Shown: in pieces, positions 1-6,408 of the stretch
How positions within the stretch are numbered: the first letter of the stretch is position 1
Layout of the letters: each line of letters starts with the position of its first letter
Notes under the pieces: model-generated
Told to the model about the DNA's origin: nothing
The model's database searches: none
The model's input: the letters and a program-made list of their open reading frames with translations, nothing else
Source: Acidobacteriota bacterium
GTDB lineage: Bacteria; Acidobacteriota; Terriglobia; Terriglobales; Acidobacteriaceae
NCBI GenBank assembly: GCA_003225515.1
Contig: QIAK01000013.1
Coordinates: 1-7,936, forward strand
DNA length: 7,936 nucleotides
Direction: 5' to 3'
Translations under genes and position numbers: made by a program

Positions 1-421
1 CATCGGCAATCGCGGGCGCGGGACGATTCTTCCAGGCGCGGACAACCAGCACCACGATTCCGAGACCCATGAACAGCGCGACGAAGGGCACGATCCAGGC
101 GGTGCGATCGAAGCCGGTGGTCGTTGGTGCGGCTAGGACGGTGGGGCCGTATTTCTGGACGAAGGATTGCTCGACGAGGCTGTCACTGTCGCCGCGGTTG
201 ACGGCGGTCATCAGTTCGTTGCGCATGCCGTCGGAGTCGGGGCAGCCGACGTGATTGCATTCCAGAAGAATCTGGCCGCAGCTGCAGATGCACATCATCT
301 GATGGCCGAGTTCGTTGAAGCGTGTAGCGGGGTCGCCGGCGCCGGCGAAGGCGATGACGGCGAGAGCGAGCACGGCGCAGTGCAGGATGCGGCGGAACAT
401 TGGGTTGGATACTGTCATCAT
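1..421 (-). CDS. ccmH: Cytochrome c maturation protein CcmH (partial, C-terminus off window)
   Basis: CcmH is the membrane-anchored periplasmic thiol protein of System I cytochrome c maturation; it handles reduction of the apocytochrome CXXCH cysteines and hands the substrate to CcmF. I translated this frame by hand; it runs from an ATG at 421 (or the adjacent in-frame ATG at 418) and is open at position 1, giving 140 residues. It shows a hydrophobic N-terminal signal or anchor (about residues 8-27), then the Cys-rich motif MMCICSCGQILLECNHVGCP (residues 42-61; Cys 44, 46, 48, 55 and 60), a helical region with DGMRNEL and VQKYGP, which are typical of the family, and a transmembrane segment near residues 108-127 followed by a basic stretch. 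A weak GGA lies 7 bases before the 421 ATG. The gene follows ccmF on the same strand after a 181-base gap. The canonical RCxxC pair is replaced by C-x-C-x-C. The identification is strong; the exact start is not. Confidence 0.88.
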   Translation of the reverse strand, partial: MMTVSNPMFRRILHCAVLALAVIAFAGAGDPATRFNELGHQMMCICSCGQILLECNHVGCPDSDGMRNELMTAVNRGDSDSLVEQSFVQKYGPTVLAAPTTTGFDRTAWIVPFVALFMGLGIVVLVVRAWKNRPAPAIAD

Positions 422-484
422 TTGTTGTTCCGGTTTCGCGAGTTCGTGGAAGTGCGTCGTCCCCACAGGACTTGGTTCTTTTCC

Positions 485-553
485 GCCTGGCTCACCCACG
501 GCTTGCGCCGGTGGGCTGTATTCTCTCGCCGCTTCGAGCTGAAACAGCGGCGG
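485..553. repeat. Double inverted repeat between ccmF and ccmH
   Basis: Two adjacent inverted repeats sit in the 181-base non-coding gap. The first pairs CCCAC (495-499) with GTGGG (511-515) around a GC-rich centre that is itself partly complementary. The second pairs CGCCGCT (527-533) with AGCGGCG (546-552), seven perfect pairs with a 12-base loop. The arrangement resembles the dispersed palindromic intergenic repeats I recall from soil acidobacterial genomes, but I cannot count copies here. In the ccmF-to-ccmH transcript it would form two consecutive hairpins, which could uncouple expression of the two genes. There is no T-tract that would make it a standard terminator. Confidence 0.5.
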
Positions 554-602
554 TTGCGATAGCGGCAGCGGTAAGGTGCATTTCGGTCCGAGCTTCGACA
601 CT

Positions 603-2657
603 CTAGTCTCCTGTCACGGCTGGGACGGCATGTTGGTCTACCAATCTTGTTCCCGGGATGCGGACTGGCGCGGGGGCGTTGGGAATCAGGGCCAGCGCGG
701 TGCCGCCGAGAATGATCCACACGCCGAGCCATATCCACATGACTAGCGGGTTCAAGTGCGCTTTCAGAATCGGTCGCCCTGTGTCCTGGTTCAATCCCTC
801 GTAGACAAGATAAAGATCTTCATTCAAAGTCGAGCGGATGTAGGGCATGGTCGAGGTCTGGCGACTGGCCTTGTACAGGCGGCGCTCGGGCGTGAGAGTG
901 TCGATCTGCTTGCCGCCTTTGAAGACGTCGAGGACGGCCCATTCGGCGGCGTAGTTGGGGAACTCCTCATCCGTATACGAGCGGCAGACCAGAGTGTAGC
1001 TGCCGATCGTCATCTTGTCGCCGTAAGCCATTTCCTGTTCTTTGTCCTGATTGAAGGCGGAGCCGGCGAATCCGATGATGACGACGACCACGCCGAAGTG
1101 GACGATGTAGCCGCCATAGCGGCGCGTGTTGCGGTGCGTGAGTTGCACCAACGACGCGAACATGCCCTGGCCGCTGTGGGCGGCGATCACTTTACCGCCG
1201 CGATAGTACTCGCTTGCAATCGTGAGTGTGACCAGGATCGCGAGGCCGATGGCCATCAGAGAATAGAAATACGAAACGTCTTGCCAGGGACGCATGCCGA
1301 AGGGCGCTCCCCAACTGGGAGGCGTGATCATGAGAAAGGCCATCACTGCGGCGGCGCCGAACGTGGGCCAGGCAAAATTGCGTTTGAGGCTTTCGAAGGA
1401 AGTTTTGCGCCAGGCGAGAAGCGGGCCGACGGCGGTGAGGATCAGGAGCAGCAGCGCGACAGGAATGGCGACGCGGTTATAGAACGGAGCGCCCACGGTG
1501 ACTTTGTTGCCCTGCACCAGTTCCGAAATTTTAGGAAACCACGTACCCCACAAAACCGTGAAACAGAGCAGGACAAAGAGCAGATTATTGAATAGGAAAC
1601 TCGATTCGCGGGAGATGAGTGATTCAAGTTTGTGTTCGCTCTTCAGGTGATCTTTATTTTTGATGTAGAAGAGAACGAAAACGATGAAGAGGATGGCCAG
1701 GAACCAGGCGAACCAGGTGCCGATCGATGACTGGGCGAAGGCGTGGACCGAACTGATGATGCCGCTGCGGGTGAGGAATGTGCCGAGGATTGAAAGCCAG
1801 AACGAGCCGAAGACCAGCCACATGTTCCAGGTTTTCAGCATGCCGCGTTTTTCCTGCATCATGACGGAGTGCAGAAAAGCAGTGCCGAAAAGCCAGGGCA
1901 TGAGCGAGGCGTTTTCAACGGGGTCCCATCCCCAGTAGCCGCCCCAGCCGAGAACGGCGTAAGCCCAGTGAGCGCCGAGGAAGATGCCGCAGGTGAGCAA
2001 TCCCCAGGTGACCATGGTCCAGCGGCGGGTGATGTGAATCCATTTGTCGCCGGGATATTTCATGATCAGAGCGGCCAGAGCGAAGGCGAAAGGGACGGTG
2101 GTTCCCACGTAGCCGAGATAAAGCATGGGCGGGTGGATGACCATCTCGGGATATTGGAGAAGGGGATTGAGGCCGCTGCCATCGGCGCGGAGGGGACCTT
2201 CGAGCAGGCCGAAGGGGTTGGCGGCGAAATTTACCAATGACAAGAAGAAAATTTGAACGCCGGCAAGAATGACAGAAGCGTAGGCGAACAGGCGGGGATC
2301 AGTTTTGTAGCGCAGGCGCAGGACGAAGGCGTATCCGGACAGCAGCAGCGCCCAGAACAATACGGAGCCTTCCTGACCAGACCACAAGGTTGCGAACTTA
2401 TAAGGGCCGGGAAGATCGCGATTGCTGTGATGGAAAACGTAGGCGATGGTGAAATCGTCGCGGAAGGCGGCGACTACCAGGGCGATAGCGGCGAGAAGAA
2501 CTCCGCTGAAGACGACAATGCCGGCGCGACGAGCCGTCTCGCCAAGACGCTCCCATTGAGGGTCGCCTGGAAAGAAGAGGGCGACCAGGCCTACGCCGAA
2601 CGAATAAATGCTCAGCGACAATGCGAGGAGCAAGGCAAAACTACCGATTTGCGCCAT
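603..2657 (-). CDS. ccmF: Heme lyase CcmF, cytochrome c maturation System I
   Basis: CcmF is the integral membrane synthetase that receives heme from holo-CcmE and ligates it to apocytochrome c at the outer face of the cytoplasmic membrane, working with CcmH. The 684-residue product is full length for the family (E. coli CcmF is about 650) and has many hydrophobic segments. Diagnostic parts are the tryptophan-rich WWD heme-handling motif at residues 231-256 (WAYAVLGWGGYWGWDPVENA and following), the EMVIHPPMLYLGYVG segment (171-185), and the four family histidines: His175 and His305 on the outer face, His263 and His520 in the membrane. The long extracytoplasmic domain before the last membrane helix (about 533-637) is present. 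GGGGA lies about 8 bases before the ATG. It is preceded on the same strand by a DUF2934 gene and followed by ccmH; no ccmG/dsbE-like gene lies between ccmF and ccmH here. Confidence 0.95.
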   Translation of the reverse strand: MAQIGSFALLLALSLSIYSFGVGLVALFFPGDPQWERLGETARRAGIVVFSGVLLAAIALVVAAFRDDFTIAYVFHHSNRDLPGPYKFATLWSGQEGSVLFWALLLSGYAFVLRLRYKTDPRLFAYASVILAGVQIFFLSLVNFAANPFGLLEGPLRADGSGLNPLLQYPEMVIHPPMLYLGYVGTTVPFAFALAALIMKYPGDKWIHITRRWTMVTWGLLTCGIFLGAHWAYAVLGWGGYWGWDPVENASLMPWLFGTAFLHSVMMQEKRGMLKTWNMWLVFGSFWLSILGTFLTRSGIISSVHAFAQSSIGTWFAWFLAILFIVFVLFYIKNKDHLKSEHKLESLISRESSFLFNNLLFVLLCFTVLWGTWFPKISELVQGNKVTVGAPFYNRVAIPVALLLLILTAVGPLLAWRKTSFESLKRNFAWPTFGAAAVMAFLMITPPSWGAPFGMRPWQDVSYFYSLMAIGLAILVTLTIASEYYRGGKVIAAHSGQGMFASLVQLTHRNTRRYGGYIVHFGVVVVIIGFAGSAFNQDKEQEMAYGDKMTIGSYTLVCRSYTDEEFPNYAAEWAVLDVFKGGKQIDTLTPERRLYKASRQTSTMPYIRSTLNEDLYLVYEGLNQDTGRPILKAHLNPLVMWIWLGVWIILGGTALALIPNAPAPVRIPGTRLVDQHAVPAVTGD

Positions 2658-2723
2658 GTTGGGAGATCCCCAAGTATTTTTTCAGAAACCGGCGATCGAG
2701 GCAACCGGAACAGAGAGCGCACA

Positions 2724-2741
2724 CTCGTAAACGTTTCCGAG
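2724..2741. promoter_or_regulatory. LacI-operator-like imperfect palindrome upstream of ccmF
   Basis: The 18 bases CTCGTAAACGTTTCCGAG form an inverted repeat with a single mismatched symmetric position (16 of 18 bases symmetric) and a central AAACGTTT. A CG-centred palindrome flanked by A and T runs is the usual form of LacI-family operators. It lies 67-84 bases before the ccmF start codon and downstream of the DUF2934 gene, so it could control a promoter serving ccmF and ccmH. No regulator is visible in the window; the assignment rests on pattern alone. Confidence 0.35.
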
Positions 2742-2749
2742 AGGAGAGC

Positions 2750-2770
2750 GGCGGCCGGGGCTCGGCCGCC
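2750..2770 (-). terminator. Strong GC-rich hairpin after the DUF2934 gene (possible terminator)
   Basis: GGCGGCCG (2750-2757) pairs perfectly with CGGCCGCC (2763-2770) around a five-base loop, giving eight GC pairs. It lies 22 bases beyond the DUF2934 stop codon in the direction of transcription and before ccmF. On the minus strand it is not followed by a T-run, so it is not a canonical intrinsic terminator; on the plus strand an ATTTT follows seven bases later. It may also be a mRNA-stabilising hairpin or a copy of a dispersed intergenic palindrome. Confidence 0.4.
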
Positions 2771-2792
2771 AGGCAATTTTAGATAGCGGGCT

Positions 2793-3173
2793 CTATGCGC
2801 TCTGCTGGTGGTAGCGCTGGCGGATCTCGCGCTCCGCCGCCAGCCAGTCTTCAGCTTCGTGGCCTGGTTCAAATCCGCGCCGTTCGGAAAGCAAATAGGC
2901 GAAGCGGCGAATTTCGTCTTCCAAATTAATGGGCACAAGATTAGCTCGCTCGGTCCTAACGATCTCCGGCTTGCGGGCGGCTTTCCGTGCTTCGGTCTTC
3001 TTTGCTGCGGCCGTTTTTGCCTCGGTCGCGGTCACAGCCGTGAATGCTTCGGTCGAGGCGAAGCTTGTCTCGGGCGTGGACTCGTACTTCGAATCCTGGG
3101 GCACGGGAATAGTGGGGGCTGGGACTGATTGGTTCAGGCCGTTCGTTTTCTTGGGAAGTTTTGGTTTAGCCAT
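2793..3173 (-). CDS. Small DUF2934 domain protein
   Basis: This 126-residue protein has two parts. Residues 1-80 are low in complexity and rich in Ala, Lys, Thr, Pro and Ser, with a basic AAAKKTEARKAARK stretch near 56-69, and are probably disordered. Residues 84-122 (EDEIRRFAYLLSERRG, then EPGHEAEDWLAAEREI) match the short helical DUF2934 domain, whose hallmark is a turn of the type RRG-x-x-PGH-x-x-DWLxAE. The function of DUF2934 is not known; such proteins are small, cytoplasmic and common in Acidobacteriota and some Proteobacteria. I chose the ATG at 3173 because AAGGAG stands 9 bases before it; the frame is open further upstream to 3236, but that part has no Shine-Dalgarno and overlaps a palindrome. 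It is codirectional with ccmF, 135 bases upstream, with a hairpin between them, so co-transcription is uncertain. Confidence 0.82.
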   Translation of the reverse strand: MAKPKLPKKTNGLNQSVPAPTIPVPQDSKYESTPETSFASTEAFTAVTATEAKTAAAKKTEARKAARKPEIVRTERANLVPINLEDEIRRFAYLLSERRGFEPGHEAEDWLAAEREIRQRYHQQSA

Positions 3174-3194
3174 AATCGAATACTCCTTGCATCC

Positions 3195-3208
3195 TCCTAA
3201 ATTTAGGA
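3195..3208. promoter_or_regulatory. 14-base perfect palindrome in the leader of the DUF2934 gene
   Basis: TCCTAAATTTAGGA is a perfect palindrome 22 bases upstream of the chosen ATG at 3173. On the minus strand it runs directly into GGAGGATGCAAGGAG, which contains two purine-rich ribosome-binding-like stretches. It could be a regulator binding site or a stem close to the ribosome-binding site. No supporting second copy was seen in the window. Confidence 0.35.
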
Positions 3209-3432
3209 ATTGTTGGATTTGTTGATGGATGAACATACACGTTGCCCCTGCGAGCGGGTTGGTTATGTTGTTGCGGGTTTGCGGAGTTACATTTAAATAT
3301 ACCGCTTACCCGCCTGTGGAAGGGAGCAAGTTGCACAAAAATTTGCGATAGTTCGCTGCGGAATTCCTGAGATGAAAACAGGAATGAGCGCGCGCGGGTC
3401 GGATGGACACGCGCCGAAATGCTGTGAGGCTT

Positions 3433-3441
3433 TGTTATAAT
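3433..3441 (+). promoter_or_regulatory. Extended -10 promoter of the tRNA-Glu gene
   Basis: TGTTATAAT is a perfect extended -10 element (TGnTATAAT, with TATAAT at 3436-3441), 15 bases before the mature 5' end of the tRNA. No good -35 box is visible at the expected distance, which extended -10 promoters can tolerate. Initiation would fall near 3448, leaving a short 5' leader for RNase P to remove. Confidence 0.6.
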
Positions 3442-3456
3442 TTAGGCTCATTCCGA

Positions 3457-3531
3457 GGCGCTATCGTCTAGGGGTTAGGACGGAAGATTCTCAATCTTCA
3501 AACACGGGTTCGATTCCCGTTAGCGCTACCA
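3457..3531 (+). tRNA. tRNA-Glu (anticodon CTC)
   Basis: The cloverleaf can be folded directly. The acceptor stem pairs GGCGCTA (3457-3463) with TAGCGCT (3521-3527), the first pair being G-U. The D-stem is GTCT/GGAC. The anticodon stem GAAGA/TCTTC encloses the loop TTCTCAA, with anticodon CTC at 3490-3492. The T-arm is ACGGG-TTCGATT-CCCGT (3504-3520). The discriminator A (3528) is followed by an encoded CCA (3529-3531). Anticodon CTC reads GAG, so this is a glutamate tRNA. It is a single gene with its own extended -10 promoter. No duplicated 3'-end sequence that would mark an integrated element was seen in the window. Confidence 0.97.
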
Positions 3532-3766
3532 AACCTTCCTAAGCTACTGAATCCAGCCGTCGAATTTCTTGATGCCTTTGCGCACAAGCTCGCGGCGTAT
3601 ATCAAACTTTTCTACGCTTTTGTTCCTCGAAACTTCCTATCCAGCTATCCAGGCGTTTGGCCAACCTTTTCTTTGTTTTGAGGCAGACGAGCTCCCCGCA
3701 AATCGCATCTCTACTTCGGCACCCATTTTGGCACTGCTGAAAATAGAGGACGGAAAGGAATTATTT

Positions 3767-5515
3767 ATGACGGCGGCTGATGTTCTTATTGAGGTTCTGA
3801 TTGATTGGGGAGTGGAGGTAATTTTTGGCCTGCCCGGTGACGGAATCAACGGAGTGATGGAATCCCTGCGCACGCGCCAGGATAAGATTCGATTTGTTCA
3901 GGTTCGACACGAAGAGGCCGCTGCCTTTATGGCGTGTGGCTACGCAAAGTTTACCGGCAAGCTGGGAGTGTGCCTGGCTACTTCAGGCCCGGGCGGCATT
4001 CATCTTTTAAACGGACTGTACGATGCCAAACTGGACAACCAGCCGGTACTCGCGATCACCGGACTGCAATTCCATGATCTGATCGGGACCTATACCCAGC
4101 AGGATGTGGCGCTCGATAAGCTCTTCATGGATGTCGCAGTTTTCAATGAACGGATCATGGGGCCCACGCATGTGGAAAACATTGCTCATCTGGCCTGCCG
4201 GACCGCGCTCGCCTACCACGGAGTCTCGCACATCACTTTTCCGGTTGATCTTCAAGAGAAAGAAGTCAAGAAGCGGGAGAGTTCCAAGCGGAATATTGCG
4301 CATCACACCTCCGACGTGTATGCGCGCAGCGCGCGCTTGCCCGATCGCGGCGATCTGGCGAAAGCTGCCGAAATTCTGAATCGCGGTAAAAAGGTCGCCA
4401 TCCTGGCGGGCCGCGGTGCGCTGAACGCGACGGATGAACTGGAACAAACAGCGGAACTCCTTGCTGGCCCCATCATTAAGCCATTACTCGGCAAGGCGGC
4501 GGTGCCCGACGACAGTCCGTACACCACCGGCGGCATTGGCCTGCTCGGCACTAAGCCTTCTCAAGAGGCGATGGAAGATTGCGACACGCTTCTGATGGTG
4601 GGCACATCTTTTCCTTACATTGAATTCATGCCGAAACCGGGCCAGGCGGCAGGCATTCAAATCGAGCTTGATCCAAAACGTATTGGCCTGCGTTATCCCG
4701 TCGAAGTTGGACTGGTAGGCGACAGCCGCAACACCCTGCGAGAGCTGATTCCACTTCTGAAGCGCAAGCAAGACAGATCGTTCCTGGAGACAGCACAAGC
4801 CGGAATGAAAGATTGGTGGGAAGTGATGGAGAAGCAGGCTACGTGGCGCGAGAAACCCATGAAGCCGCAAGTCGTCGCCTGGGAACTCGGCAATCGCCTG
4901 AGGAATGACGCCATCGTGAGCTGCGATAGCGGAACCATCGCAACCTGGTGGGCCCGGCACATTCTCGCCCGCCGTGGTCAGATGCATACTCTTTCGGGCA
5001 ACCTTGCGACCATGGCTCCGGGTTTGCCATATACGATCGCGGCGCAGGTCGCGTTTCCCCAACGCCAGTGTGTGGCGTTCGTTGGCGATGGTGGATTCTC
5101 AATGCTGATGGCCGAATTTGTGACCGCGGTCAAGTACAAGCTGCCGATCAAGGTTGTGGTCATCAAGAACAACACGCTTGGACAAATCAAATGGGAGCAG
5201 ATGGTTTTCCTGGGGAATCCGGAGTATGGCGTTGAGCTGCAGCCTATCGATTTCGCGGCTTTCGCCCATGCCTGCGGAGGAGTAGGTTTCAGCGTGGACG
5301 ATCCCGGCGAATGTGGTCATACCTTGGATCAATTTCTGAATGCGCCCGGTCCTGCACTGCTGGAAGCACTGGTAGACCCGTTCGAGCCGCCGATGCCGGC
5401 GAAGGTGGAAGTGGAACAGGCGCTTCACTTTGCAGAGTCGCTTGCTCGCGGCGAGCCGAACCGCAAAAAAATCGCACTGACTACTTTGTCGGATCAGGTC
5501 CGCGAGATGATCTAG
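3767..5515 (+). CDS. Thiamine-diphosphate-dependent pyruvate oxidase / pyruvate:quinone dehydrogenase-like protein
   Basis: The 582-residue protein has the three-domain plan of the PoxB/acetolactate synthase superfamily. The N-terminal pyrimidine-binding domain (about 1-180) has GDGINGVMESL, the RHEEAAAF motif (residues 47-54) with cofactor-activating Glu50, and SGPGGIHLLNGLYDA (73-87). A central FAD/Rossmann-like domain (about 195-335) follows. The C-terminal pyrophosphate-binding domain has GDGGFSMLMAEF (440-451) and the metal-binding KNNTLG (467-472), completing the GDG-x(n)-NN signature. Overall similarity, including GDGGFSMLM and the terminal VEQALHFAES, is closest to the PoxB/YdaP type, which oxidatively decarboxylates pyruvate to acetate and CO2 and passes electrons to quinone. 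Substrate is inferred; a related 2-oxoacid decarboxylase cannot be excluded. The ATG at 3767 is preceded by AAGGA at 7 bases; the frame is open upstream to 3569 but that stretch does not look like protein of this family. It appears to be a single gene. Confidence 0.87.
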   Translation: MTAADVLIEVLIDWGVEVIFGLPGDGINGVMESLRTRQDKIRFVQVRHEEAAAFMACGYAKFTGKLGVCLATSGPGGIHLLNGLYDAKLDNQPVLAITGLQFHDLIGTYTQQDVALDKLFMDVAVFNERIMGPTHVENIAHLACRTALAYHGVSHITFPVDLQEKEVKKRESSKRNIAHHTSDVYARSARLPDRGDLAKAAEILNRGKKVAILAGRGALNATDELEQTAELLAGPIIKPLLGKAAVPDDSPYTTGGIGLLGTKPSQEAMEDCDTLLMVGTSFPYIEFMPKPGQAAGIQIELDPKRIGLRYPVEVGLVGDSRNTLRELIPLLKRKQDRSFLETAQAGMKDWWEVMEKQATWREKPMKPQVVAWELGNRLRNDAIVSCDSGTIATWWARHILARRGQMHTLSGNLATMAPGLPYTIAAQVAFPQRQCVAFVGDGGFSMLMAEFVTAVKYKLPIKVVVIKNNTLGQIKWEQMVFLGNPEYGVELQPIDFAAFAHACGGVGFSVDDPGECGHTLDQFLNAPGPALLEALVDPFEPPMPAKVEVEQALHFAESLARGEPNRKKIALTTLSDQVREMI

Positions 5516-5634
5516 GAGTCGGCGGGCTGCGATTCGATATTTGGGGGCTTGGAAACGCGTGTTCGCACGGCTCCGCGCAGTCATTCGCTTCGAAAGGGGA
5601 TAGCTCCGCGAGCGGTTCGAGGGTATCCATCGGA

Positions 5635-5640
5635 TAAAAT
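5635..5640 (+). promoter_or_regulatory. Possible -10 box upstream of the 5690 gene
   Basis: TAAAAT at 5635-5640, inside GGATAAAATACGG, is an AT-rich -10-like hexamer in otherwise GC-rich DNA. It would start transcription about 40 bases before the ATG at 5690. No convincing -35 box is seen. A six-pair hairpin (CGTGCG 5662-5667 with CGCACG 5672-5677) lies in the resulting leader. Weak evidence. Confidence 0.25.
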
Positions 5641-5689
5641 ACGGCTATTCGACGCACGCCGCGTGCGGTTGCGCACGACCGCTAATCCT

Positions 5690-6394
5690 ATGCCTGACGA
5701 AGCAATTCAGAAACTGATGAATGAAGAGGATCAGCCGCTGAGTCCACGATCGCATTGCAGGCATCGAATTTTCTTGCTCTCTCCGGCAAACCTTGCGGGC
5801 ATTCGCGCCGGATACGTGATCGGCACAACGCCCAAGTCCGAGCTCGCGATCAGACTGCGGCGAGAGGGCGTTACGCTCGGAGAATTGTTCAGCTTTGTCA
5901 GCGGTTTGTACTTCCGGGGCAAACTGGCCTATGCAGCAGCTTTTTCCACTCCGCCGCCCGAAGTGTCAGGTTCATTTGTGATCACCGCGAGCGGAGGCTT
6001 GCTGCCTCCGGAAACGGTTGTGACCCTCGACCAGCTGCGCGGGTTCGCAGGGACTGACATTTGTGCCGATGACCCGCGATATCGCGCTCCTCTCGATCGC
6101 GATTGCCGCGTTCTATCAGAGCGTTTGATGGGGTCGTGTGAAGTTGTCCTTCTGGGAAGCATTGCCACGCCAAAGTATGTGAAGCCCCTGCTTCAGATTT
6201 TTGGTGATCGTTTGCTCTTCCCGGCCGAATTTGTTGGCCGTGGCGATATGAGCCGGGGCGGGCTTATGCTGCGCTGCGCTGAAGCGAGAAATGAATTGAC
6301 GTATGTGCCACTTCTCAACGCGACGCGAAGCGGCCCGAGGCCTGCGAAGCTTGTGCCGGTTCAGCGGAGCAACGCTGCCGCGTTAGAGCGGTGA
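5690..6394 (+). CDS. Conserved-looking protein of unknown function (234 aa)
   Basis: I cannot assign a function. From the ATG at 5690 the protein has 234 residues, no signal peptide and no clear membrane segment, so it is probably cytoplasmic. It looks like a real, folded, conserved protein: residues 28-39 (FLLSPANLAGIR), 64-81 (GELFSFVSGLYFRGKLAY), 96-108 (FVITASGGLLPPE), 152-178 (VVLLGSIATPKYVKPLL and following) and 181-191 (FVGRGDMSRGG) are motif-like blocks of mixed hydrophobic and Gly/Arg residues. I recall similar uncharacterised proteins in other soil bacteria, but name no family. The frame is open from a TTG at 5549, yet that N-terminal stretch is Arg-rich and low in structure, and the AT-rich promoter-like sequence lies inside it, so the later ATG is preferred although it lacks a good Shine-Dalgarno. 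It ends in TGA, 14 bases from the convergent rhodanese gene. Confidence 0.75.
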   Translation: MPDEAIQKLMNEEDQPLSPRSHCRHRIFLLSPANLAGIRAGYVIGTTPKSELAIRLRREGVTLGELFSFVSGLYFRGKLAYAAAFSTPPPEVSGSFVITASGGLLPPETVVTLDQLRGFAGTDICADDPRYRAPLDRDCRVLSERLMGSCEVVLLGSIATPKYVKPLLQIFGDRLLFPAEFVGRGDMSRGGLMLRCAEARNELTYVPLLNATRSGPRPAKLVPVQRSNAAALER

Positions 6395-6408
6395 AGGCGC
6401 GTGCCAAA

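Noticed and set aside
418..738. Minus-strand open frame overlapping the end of ccmF and the gap before ccmH
   Set aside because: Its product is Arg- and Ser-rich and has no family features; it is a frame shadow of ccmF that runs into the repeat-containing gap.
756..1595. Long plus-strand open frame (279 codons) and further ones at 1869-2786
   Set aside because: They are antisense to ccmF, whose product has all family motifs. Their translations are rich in Gly, Ala, Glu, Arg and Asp without domain character, as expected from the opposite strand of a GC-rich membrane protein gene.
3457..3531. tRNA-Glu as an attachment site of an integrated element
   Set aside because: No integrase, no phage-like gene and no second copy of the tRNA 3' end was found in the window.
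3544..3636. Minus-strand frame of 30 codons between stops, reading like a Lys-rich C-terminal piece ending in KGIKKFDGWIQ
   Set aside because: It has no ATG and no Shine-Dalgarno, and its extension upstream is closed by a stop. It could be a gene remnant beside the tRNA, but nothing supports a function.
3569..3766. In-frame N-terminal extension of the thiamine-diphosphate enzyme
   Set aside because: The extension does not resemble the family, whereas the ATG at 3767 has a well-spaced AAGGA and begins exactly where pyruvate oxidases begin.
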